Of a DNA stretch of 13,644 nucleotides, positions 7,050-13,644 are shown in pieces. A program made the translations under genes and the position numbers. Location: NCBI GenBank assembly GCA_903917425.1, contig CAIXAQ010000314.1, positions 1 through 13,644 of the forward strand, read 5' to 3'. This stretch comes from an uncultured Bacteroidales bacterium (GTDB taxonomy: Bacteria; Bacteroidota; Bacteroidia; Bacteroidales; UBA4417). The notes under the pieces are model-generated. The model was not told the origin of the DNA, ran no database searches, and worked only from the letters and a program-made list of their open reading frames with translations. Every line of letters begins with the position of its first letter. Position 1 is the first letter of the stretch.

Positions 7050-7155
7050 AGTGTTTGAAATTAACAAAACTGGTAAGTGGATAAGGGCAAGCCAGGCAAT
7101 GAATGGGATAAAGGTGGAGCCTGGGCCCGGGATAAACTTACGAACACGAAAAATG

Positions 7156-7251
7156 GAATTGCAAATTCAAAACTCCGCATGATTGTGATTTGTAATCCCG
7201 TCACGCGGTAAATATTAGCAGGATCATACCCGGCTAAAGAATTGCAAATTC
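7156..7251. repeat. Palindromic repeat unit with duplicated GAATTGCAAATTC
   Basis: The 13-bp hairpin sequence GAATTGCAAATTC occurs exactly twice, at 7156-7168 and 7239-7251. Between the copies lies a larger stem: CCGCATGA (7175-7182) pairs with TCACGCGG (7201-7208) at 7 of 8 positions, with an inner GATT-TGT-AATC hairpin. It begins 48 bp beyond the stop codon of the GH5 gene, so it could end transcription of the glycan operon. Palindromes of the type ATTGCAAAT / ATTTGTAAT are, from memory, widespread intergenic repeats in Bacteroidota. Confidence 0.5.
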
Positions 7252-7299
7252 TGATAAATTATGTTTGCACAAAAAATAACTATTAGTGCATATAATCAG

Positions 7300-8940
7300 C
7301 TAGTTAAACCTGATCCAATCCAACTTCAGCATATTTGATTGTACCTCGATTTTAATTTTGTTTTCACCTTTGTTCAACTTAAAATCACCGACTTTTACTT
7401 CAGTCAAACTGGTATCGCTCACTGAAAAAAGTACTTTTCTATCGTTAATCCGGATTGTTATTTTAGCTGGTTTTCCAGGCGCTGATGTTCGTATAGACAT
7501 TTGATGCCTGTTGTCATCCAGGCAGTTGAAATTATAGACTACCCATTCCGATTTTTGAAGTTCAACGGATTGATCACTCCAGAACTGATCGTCAGTTTTA
7601 CTATCCAACACTATTTGCACCGGCTCATTAGTCCTGTATGTTTTCGCCATATTCTGATTGTTTATCACAAAATACGAGCGGTTAACTCCCTCATGACTAT
7701 AGTTTTCGGCTTCTATTTTTCCGGGAATACGGGTGAGTATGGCATTGCAAACATCTTCAAAATAGGTGCAGTTTTCCAGTTTGATATTTTCGAGCAAGTC
7801 GTTCAGTGCTTGTTGGGCCATTACAGGGTCGGGCTTTGGCCCTCCTTTTGTGTATTCCGAAATTAAATCCCAGTTTTTTGGTTTCTGAATGGAATAGGGT
7901 GTGTTGTGCGTATCCATCTTTTTCCATGGCCAGAATGAAAAACCAATGTTGTTTGCAGCGAAATACTGAGAAGTCGCCCAATAAACAGCATTTCCCTTTT
8001 CGCCGGTTTCGCCAACCCAGATAGGTGTGTTAAGCTCGTTGCGCTTGCTTACATATTGGTCAATTGAATTCAGGTTATCGGGCCTGTTCCAGCAGTAGTA
8101 ATGAAACTGGTAAAAAACATTTTTATCAAACGGGGCATCAAAAAGCGACCAATCGTTCGCCCAGTCAAATCCTTCGAGGGTAATCATGTGCCTTTGATCC
8201 ACCTTGCGGATCTCAGAGGTGATACGCTTATACAGAGGCACGAGCAAATGCTTGTATTTGTCGGCCGAACCGGTTGATTTGGGCAGGGGCTCATTCAGGA
8301 GATCGTAGGCGGCCACGGTAGGTTCATCTTTGTATCTCTGAGCTATTTTAACCCAGAGATCAACAAGCTGGTCCTGGTATCGTGGGTATATAAACAGTTC
8401 AGGAATATCATTGGGGCTATCGTCGATGTTAGCGCCTGTCTGCCCGCCTGGAGCGCCATGCATATCAAGGATAACGTACAGATCATATTTTTTGCACCAC
8501 GAAACCAGGGAATCGATCAGTTGAAACCCTTCCTCAATATAAACCGGGTTTTTATCTTCGGTCAAAAACAAGCGGGAATTCAACGCAGGCCTTACGGAAT
8601 TAAATCCCAATCCGGCAATTCGTTTGATATCAGCCTCAGCAATATAGTTTTGCCTGAACGTTTTCCAGAAGATTGCTGCTTTTTCCTGCCCGACAAGCTC
8701 AGCCACCACTTTTTCGATTTTGCGCGGACGGTCGCCCATGCTTCCAAATTTCCACATGTATCCTTCCGGCAAGAGCCAGTTGCCCAGCCCTATGCCTTTC
8801 AGGTAGATTTTCTCACCCGATTCGTCAACTATATCCTGCCCGGATGTATGCAAAAATCCAGTACCGCTTTTTTGATGTGATTGTGCAAAACAATAAGCAG
8901 CGGCGGCAAAAGCAAGCAAAAAAAAGATTGTTTTTTTCAT
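7300..8940 (-). CDS. Secreted GH5 glycosidase with C-terminal CBM6-like module
   Basis: A 546-residue exported retaining beta-glycosidase of family GH5. Residues 1-20 are a signal peptide ending in CFAQ; the cysteine at 17 does not sit in a proper lipobox, so a soluble periplasmic or secreted form is more likely than a lipoprotein. The catalytic domain spans about 30-385. LKGIGLGNWLLPEG (47-60) is its first strand, Arg117 lies in NSVRPAL, and HGAPGGQTG is at 161-169. The acid/base Glu217 is in DLLNEPL, His280 in FHYY, the nucleophile Glu311 in WVGETGE, and Trp337 in FWPW. A short linker leads to a C-terminal jelly-roll (about 405-546) beginning PGKIEAENY and ending KLDWIRFN, the hallmark ends of CBM6-type glycan-binding modules. 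The substrate cannot be read from sequence: beta-glucan, mannan and xylan-side activities all occur in GH5. It is the last gene of the operon, 61 bp after the GH127-like gene, which suggests a shared polysaccharide target. The ATG at 8940 is supported by the signal peptide. Confidence 0.9.
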   Translation of the reverse strand: MKKTIFFLLAFAAAAYCFAQSHQKSGTGFLHTSGQDIVDESGEKIYLKGIGLGNWLLPEGYMWKFGSMGDRPRKIEKVVAELVGQEKAAIFWKTFRQNYIAEADIKRIAGLGFNSVRPALNSRLFLTEDKNPVYIEEGFQLIDSLVSWCKKYDLYVILDMHGAPGGQTGANIDDSPNDIPELFIYPRYQDQLVDLWVKIAQRYKDEPTVAAYDLLNEPLPKSTGSADKYKHLLVPLYKRITSEIRKVDQRHMITLEGFDWANDWSLFDAPFDKNVFYQFHYYCWNRPDNLNSIDQYVSKRNELNTPIWVGETGEKGNAVYWATSQYFAANNIGFSFWPWKKMDTHNTPYSIQKPKNWDLISEYTKGGPKPDPVMAQQALNDLLENIKLENCTYFEDVCNAILTRIPGKIEAENYSHEGVNRSYFVINNQNMAKTYRTNEPVQIVLDSKTDDQFWSDQSVELQKSEWVVYNFNCLDDNRHQMSIRTSAPGKPAKITIRINDRKVLFSVSDTSLTEVKVGDFKLNKGENKIKIEVQSNMLKLDWIRFN

Positions 8941-9001
8941 TTGGGATTACTTTTTTGTCACATTAATCACATTTGCAGGCTCACGGCATCCGGGCAACGA
9001 A

Positions 9002-11671
9002 TTATTTAGGGATGTTCAAAGGCAACCAAACTTTCATTACTCCCTCAGTCTGGCTCGCGTCAGCAAAAGGGACCAAGACTAATTTTGGTTTTTCGGCTAC
9101 AGCATTCTTGTCGGTAACATTTACAGTATAGGCCTGTTTGCCAATCCATTGTGGAGGTAATAAAGTTGAATTATTTTTTCCACCTGGTTTTTCAACCGTG
9201 AGTTTCTGTGCCGGATCTAACGGGTATTTCTTTAATACTTCAACATTCAGCAAGCTGTCTAAGGCTAATACCTGTGGGCCAATCTGAAAAGCGATCTGAT
9301 CGGGATAACTTTTTCCGCCGGGTATTACCTGAACAGGAAGCTGGAAAGATACTGTTATTTTATCGCCTGCATTCCAAAGCCTGTCAATGATCAGGGATGT
9401 ATTTGCAGTGCCTGTGTATGGTTTACCGCCAACGGTAGCCTTAAACGAACTGCACCACGACGGAACTCTTAAGGCAATGGGAAAAGAAGCGGCCTGGGAA
9501 ACATTAACTGTTAGTACTGAATTCCCGTTTTCTGGAAAACTACTTTCGACAGTTAAGGCTAAAGTTACCGTTTTTTTATCCGTAGTTGTTATACTTTCTT
9601 TGTACTCAGCCGATTCGTAAATTAAGAGCGTAGGAATATTTTTAAGATTTCCGAAGGTAAAATAAGGCAGCATGGCAATTCCGCGTGGTACACTCGACTG
9701 GCAACAAGTGATATTGCAGGTGTAGGGCTTCTTTCCCATGAGTGGGGTGTAGTAACTTACGCAACCCGTCCGGGGATTTTCGGCTGCCAGTAACTGATTG
9801 TAAATTGTTTTTTCAATTTGCTCGTAGTACTTATAATCGCCTGTGATATCGAATAATATCTTATTGAACTGAAGCCAGGTTGTTGTAACACAACCTTCAC
9901 CCATACTGCTTTTATCGTCAGCAGGCAATACGGCATCGTCCTGAAAATATTCGTGCGAGCTGGCTGTTCCGGTAATGTATAACCTGTTTTTAACAATATC
10001 CTGCCAAGCGATTAACATGGGTTTCAATAAATTTTCGTCGGCGGTAAGCCTGTATAAATTTGTAATTCCTACGAAATTGGAAAGCATCTCGTAAGCTTTA
10101 CCATTTCCAACTTTGGTAACTTTACTCGTTGCCAGCAACGAACTGATAATTTTAGGTCCATTATCCTGTTCCATTGCCATTAAAATATAATTACAGAAAT
10201 CGAGATACTTTTTATCGCCGGTATATTTGTACAACTCAACCATCGGGTCCAGAATACTGGTTGCAGCCATTCCCATATGTGTTCCCGAAAGAATAATATC
10301 CCGTTGGCCGGGGTTTTTCCCGAAAACAGCACACAACAAATCAGCGGCTTTTTTACACGCATCCAATGCAGGCTTGTGCCCGGTTGCCTTATAATATCCC
10401 AGCAAGCCATACAAATTGTATTTATGACTCCATACATCCCAACTTGTCCAATATTCGTCGGGAGTGTAAGTTCCCAGGTAGCCATCCGGCAATTGCGAAT
10501 TGATGAGTTGAAAAGCCATCCGGTCCATTTGTGTTTTCAGCTTCTCGTTACCTGTAGTTCTCCAGGCATTACTTGCCGTTTCGAGGTATTTCCCGATATG
10601 CTCTCCGGCCCACGGGTGATGTCCTGGCCGTTGTAAATAGCCATCCAAGGTTCCGGCTTCGTCGAGCTTCAACAAACGTTCGGTTAAATTCCGGTTCATC
10701 CGTGTGCCGAGGTATCCGCTCAGCTGCTGGTGCTGGAAAGAAACAGACGTAAACGCATCTTTAACTTTATTTTCGACAACAGGTTTTGGTTCGCCGGCAA
10801 CCTCAAGGCTAAGCTGTTTGTCGGCCAAATAAAGTTGCTGGTTTGTATACGAAGCTGTCCCTTCTTTATCAGTCACGGTAAATCCAACTTTGAAAATGAT
10901 GTCTTTTAAGGGTTTATATTCTGCAAAAGCAACTTCATACACAAAGCCTTTTTGCGCTGGAATTTGCAGCTGTTTGGTTTCGGAAAACAATTCTTTGTTG
11001 TTTTTATCGGCAACAATGTATTTAATTGTTCCATCGAAGGAATAGAAGCCTGTGTTTGTGAATTTGACTTTGGTTACAAACCCGTTTTTGGTGGTTTCGG
11101 CTATAGCCTGTTCCATTGTCATAAAATCGGACCATTGTATCGGGGCGTAATTATAGGGTCCCTGGTACATGCCAATCCCAGCATAATCGGGGCTGAAAAT
11201 CCTGACGGCTATTAAATTCTGTTTGCCCCATTTCACCAGGTCTACCGGGATGATATATGAGCGTTCGGCATCGTATTTAGATTCGTAATCAGGCGGGAAC
11301 GAACCCGTTTGCCCTATCTGTTTGCCATTGAAAAATGTTTGATCCACATCGTCAATCCGGCCGAGATTCAGTTTAATTCCATTCCCTTTTTCGGCCAAAG
11401 GTTTCATGCTTGCAGGTATCGTAATTTTAATTCTAACCCATGCAAATACGTTTTTGAGGGTATCACTGACCTTTATGCCGGTGCCTAATGGCATTTTGTC
11501 CCAGGTAGTATCGTTGTAGGATTGGGTTGCCCAACTCATGTCGTTCCCTATTTTAAATTTACATTCTTTGGGCAACAAAGTAGTTTGAGCCTGTAAAGCA
11601 TTGGCTATTAATAGTATGAATGATAAGCAGAAGAAATACCGGAAAATATTTCCGGGGAAAACAGTTTTCAT
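9002..11671 (-). CDS. GH127-like beta-L-arabinofuranosidase with N-terminal jelly-roll domain
   Basis: An 889-residue exported enzyme of the DUF1680/GH127 group (GH146 is a close alternative), which releases L-arabinofuranose from beta-linked arabinosides. Residues 1-29 are a signal peptide ending in LQAQ. Residues 35-175 form a galactose-binding-like jelly-roll (YNDTTWDKMPLG, GRIDDVDQTFFNGKQIG, NLIAVRIFSP). A beta-rich linker (about 185-290) precedes the alpha/alpha-barrel catalytic domain (about 305-690) and C-terminal beta domains. The cysteine-zinc active site can be matched to HypBA1: Glu592 and Cys594 in GEGC correspond to Glu338/Cys340, and the pair Cys656-Cys657 in ITCCQSS corresponds to Cys417 (nucleophile)/Cys418. 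Glu574 in SSHEYF fits the acid/base Glu322. The span from GEGC to the CC pair is 62 residues against 77 in HypBA1, so that region is shortened. The gene starts 20 bp after the esterase gene stops, so they are probably co-transcribed. ATG at 11671 is supported by the signal peptide. Substrate linkage is inferred from family only. Confidence 0.87.
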   Translation of the reverse strand: MKTVFPGNIFRYFFCLSFILLIANALQAQTTLLPKECKFKIGNDMSWATQSYNDTTWDKMPLGTGIKVSDTLKNVFAWVRIKITIPASMKPLAEKGNGIKLNLGRIDDVDQTFFNGKQIGQTGSFPPDYESKYDAERSYIIPVDLVKWGKQNLIAVRIFSPDYAGIGMYQGPYNYAPIQWSDFMTMEQAIAETTKNGFVTKVKFTNTGFYSFDGTIKYIVADKNNKELFSETKQLQIPAQKGFVYEVAFAEYKPLKDIIFKVGFTVTDKEGTASYTNQQLYLADKQLSLEVAGEPKPVVENKVKDAFTSVSFQHQQLSGYLGTRMNRNLTERLLKLDEAGTLDGYLQRPGHHPWAGEHIGKYLETASNAWRTTGNEKLKTQMDRMAFQLINSQLPDGYLGTYTPDEYWTSWDVWSHKYNLYGLLGYYKATGHKPALDACKKAADLLCAVFGKNPGQRDIILSGTHMGMAATSILDPMVELYKYTGDKKYLDFCNYILMAMEQDNGPKIISSLLATSKVTKVGNGKAYEMLSNFVGITNLYRLTADENLLKPMLIAWQDIVKNRLYITGTASSHEYFQDDAVLPADDKSSMGEGCVTTTWLQFNKILFDITGDYKYYEQIEKTIYNQLLAAENPRTGCVSYYTPLMGKKPYTCNITCCQSSVPRGIAMLPYFTFGNLKNIPTLLIYESAEYKESITTTDKKTVTLALTVESSFPENGNSVLTVNVSQAASFPIALRVPSWCSSFKATVGGKPYTGTANTSLIIDRLWNAGDKITVSFQLPVQVIPGGKSYPDQIAFQIGPQVLALDSLLNVEVLKKYPLDPAQKLTVEKPGGKNNSTLLPPQWIGKQAYTVNVTDKNAVAEKPKLVLVPFADASQTEGVMKVWLPLNIPK

Positions 11672-11691
11672 ATTCGTTGTTATTTAAGTGG

Positions 11692-13644
11692 TTATTTTAA
11701 TTTTTCGATTTTATATTTTTCATTTTTAGTAATTGTTTTCCAATCGTCAGTGCGAAAAGGAACAACTGGAAGGCCTTCATTGTTAAATAAATTACTTTCC
11801 GTGGCATCGCCAATCCAGCTATAATGAACGGCCACCGGATTTTCGGCATTTTCGCTGTAAAGCACAACTGTATTGCCTTTAATGTATGCTCGCGCGTAAT
11901 AAAAAACCTGGTCCTTGCCGGCGACTTCGAAGCCCCTGATGTAGCCATATTTATCAGGTGTTGATAAACCGCTGCCTACATCGTTAAAAGAGACATAAAT
12001 CTGATTTCCAATAACTTCCATTGATTTGAATGAAGGACCATTGCATTCCATTTCTATTTTATACACATTATTGAGTGCCAATGCAGCAAATCTTTTGCCC
12101 ACATCTTGTTTGTTTGTTGGATGAATATCATGCGGATTGACGACCACATCGGTCGTAACACACATACCCGTATTTGGAAGGCTCAATGTCATTGTTTGTG
12201 CTTCCCTGAGTTCAGCCCAACCGCTGCCTTTGTTGCTGTCATCGTCCGTATAAAAAGAGGCCAGTTGGGCAAAATAGAAAGGCATAGCAGGGTTATTCCA
12301 TTTTTGCCTCCAGTCTTTTATCAGCAAAGGAAAGGCTTTCCGGTATTGGTACGCACGCCCTGCATTTGATTCACCCTGGTACCAAAGTACACCCTGAAAT
12401 GCAAAAGGAATCAAAGGGTTTACCATGGCATTATAGCACAGGGAAGGGAAGGAGTTTTCGTCGGTCGTTTTTTTGATGGACTCAACCTGGAATTTCCAAT
12501 TGCCGCTTAACGGAATACTGTTTTCGCCGAGGTTTAATTTCAATTCTGCTGAATCTCCATAAATACCACCCCCGCCGCCGTTATCAACCACCCTTACGGC
12601 AACCACATTTTCCCCTGCTTTCAATATTCCTGCCGGGATCAAATATTTTCGTTTCCCATCCCATTGGTTCATGCTGCCTACCTTCACGCCATTTACATAT
12701 GTAATATCGTTGTCATCAATTTTAGCTAATTCGAGTGTAGTGCACAGATTTATAAGAGATTGTGGCAGCACAATTGTTTTCCTCAGCCAAACCACGCCGT
12801 CGAATTCACCTAAACTCTGCGATTCCCATAATCCGGGCTGTTGGAGTTCGGGCCAATTGGAATCATTAAAACCGGGCTCATGGTAAAACCGGGATTGATC
12901 GCTGCTGATGGGCGAACCCTGCAACTTTTCGATTCTTTCGGACACAAAAGCAACTTTTAGCTTTGATAAAGAATCCAGGTTAACCCTTGGCATACCGGCT
13001 ATCATTTCTTTGAACTCGTCGCTGTTTTCAAAAGCCCCGCGACTGATCCAGGTTTCGATATTGGTACCTCCCCAACTGTTATTTATCAGCCCTACAGGGA
13101 TTTTGAGTTTATCATACAGGTTTCTGGCAAAGAAATATCCTATGCCTGAAAAATCGGCAACGCTTGCCGAATCGCATACGATCCATTCGACAGTAGTGAT
13201 ATCGGTTTCCGGCGACGAACTTATTTCGTGCGCAACTTTGGTATGCCTGATGAACGGGTAGTTGGCGGATGAAATTTCCGCTTTGGCATTATCTGATTGG
13301 CCGACTGTCCATTCCATATTGGATTGGCCGCTGCAAAGCCACACTTCGCCGACCAGTACATTTTCTAACCGGATCGTATTTGTTCCTTTAACAAGCAATT
13401 CGTAAGGGCCGCCTGCGCTTTCGGCATCTAAATTTACGGTCCATTTGCCGGTTTTATCCGCCCGGGCAAATTTCACCTGTTTGTTAAACTGTATTTCTAC
13501 TTTTTCATTTGGCTTTGCCCAACCCCATACCGGGATTAAAACATTGCGCTGCAATACCATATTATCGGCAAAAATACCCGGCATACGCACCTGAGCTTCA
13601 ATAGCCGTAGCGATGAATAAGGAACAAACCAGAAGCACACAGTA
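11692..13644 (-). CDS. Sialate O-acetylesterase-like SGNH esterase, 5' end outside window
   Basis: An exported carbohydrate esterase of the SIAE/SGNH hydrolase group, which removes acetyl groups from sugars. The frame stays open to the window edge. The only in-window start, a GTG at 13638, would cut into the hydrophobic part of the signal peptide (residues here ...LLVCSLFIATAIEAQ), so the true start probably lies upstream. Counting from that GTG (648 residues): a beta domain with NMVLQR (26-31) comes first, then block I with nucleophile Ser106 in CSGQSNMEW, INNSWGGTNIE (185-195), WYQGESN (419-425), and the catalytic Asp504/His506 in PHDIHPTNKQD. Between the first and second halves of the catalytic domain sits a jelly-roll insert (about 250-370) with FNDSNW, KIDDNDITYVNGVKVG and NVVAVRVVDNGGGG, as usual in this family. 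Sialic acid need not be the substrate; bacterial members beside glycosidases often deacetylate plant glycans. It is followed after 20 bp by the GH127-like gene and thus likely heads or sits inside the operon. Confidence 0.88.
   Translation of the reverse strand, partial: YCVLLVCSLFIATAIEAQVRMPGIFADNMVLQRNVLIPVWGWAKPNEKVEIQFNKQVKFARADKTGKWTVNLDAESAGGPYELLVKGTNTIRLENVLVGEVWLCSGQSNMEWTVGQSDNAKAEISSANYPFIRHTKVAHEISSSPETDITTVEWIVCDSASVADFSGIGYFFARNLYDKLKIPVGLINNSWGGTNIETWISRGAFENSDEFKEMIAGMPRVNLDSLSKLKVAFVSERIEKLQGSPISSDQSRFYHEPGFNDSNWPELQQPGLWESQSLGEFDGVVWLRKTIVLPQSLINLCTTLELAKIDDNDITYVNGVKVGSMNQWDGKRKYLIPAGILKAGENVVAVRVVDNGGGGGIYGDSAELKLNLGENSIPLSGNWKFQVESIKKTTDENSFPSLCYNAMVNPLIPFAFQGVLWYQGESNAGRAYQYRKAFPLLIKDWRQKWNNPAMPFYFAQLASFYTDDDSNKGSGWAELREAQTMTLSLPNTGMCVTTDVVVNPHDIHPTNKQDVGKRFAALALNNVYKIEMECNGPSFKSMEVIGNQIYVSFNDVGSGLSTPDKYGYIRGFEVAGKDQVFYYARAYIKGNTVVLYSENAENPVAVHYSWIGDATESNLFNNEGLPVVPFRTDDWKTITKNEKYKIEKLK

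Noticed and set aside
6858..7067. 69-codon open frame on the - strand
   Set aside because: It lies entirely across the hairpin cluster and the right inverted end of the repeat element and has no protein-like features.
7041..7137. Four GGATAA motifs as a repeat array
   Set aside because: The spacing is irregular and flanks differ; one belongs to the inverted end of the repeat element. It is compatible with chance.
7501..7866. 121-codon + strand frame within the GH5 gene
   Set aside because: It is antisense to well-conserved GH5/CBM6 coding sequence and shows no family features.
8949..8968. CRP-like site in the gap between the GH127-like and GH5 genes
   Set aside because: The TGTGA motifs are in direct orientation (TGTGATTAATGTGA), not the inverted TGTGA-N6-TCACA arrangement, and the gap lies inside an operon.

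Overview
The window reads as a Bacteroidota chromosome, probably Bacteroidales-like. The evidence is a C-terminal type IX secretion (T9SS) sorting domain on a giant surface protein, secreted carbohydrate-active enzymes of families typical of the phylum, A/T-rich gene leaders without Shine-Dalgarno sequences, one promoter of the Bacteroidota form (TTG, about 20 nt, TAnnTTTG), and hairpin-rich intergenic repeats. Assignment below phylum is a guess.

Left part (1-1932, + strand): mtnA (methylthioribose-1-phosphate isomerase, methionine salvage) and tag (3-methyladenine DNA glycosylase I). They are housekeeping genes, but the DNA around them is full of short tandem repeats. A 7-bp repeat array (GCACTAA) runs to within 3 nt of the mtnA start codon, a purine-rich repeat tract sits in frame inside mtnA, and degenerate TTGAAC repeats lie between the two genes.

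Middle (2062-6324, - strand): one 1420-residue secreted protein of unknown function. It has a signal peptide, four tandem PPC-like domains (two of them about 79% identical), PKD-like and IPT/TIG-like domains, a helical/coiled-coil segment, a DUF7619-like domain, an Fn3-like domain and a T9SS type A sorting tail. It has its own likely promoter with a palindrome in the spacer.

A roughly 975-bp non-coding region follows (6325-7299). It holds a 249-bp hairpin-rich element bounded by 20-bp inverted repeats and flanked by near-duplicated host sequence, which looks like a non-autonomous mobile (MITE/REP-like) element. A second palindromic repeat unit lies next to it.

Right part (7300-13644, - strand): three tightly packed genes read from the right edge. 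They are a sialate O-acetylesterase-like SGNH esterase (5' end outside the window), a GH127-like beta-L-arabinofuranosidase with an N-terminal jelly-roll, and a GH5 glycosidase with a C-terminal CBM6-like module. Together they look like the end of a polysaccharide-utilisation operon that deacetylates and cleaves an arabinose-containing plant-type glycan. No SusC/SusD pair, regulator or transporter is inside the window.

I found no clearly new multi-gene system. The most unusual signals are the non-coding repeats, including the one inside mtnA, and the architecture of the giant surface protein.
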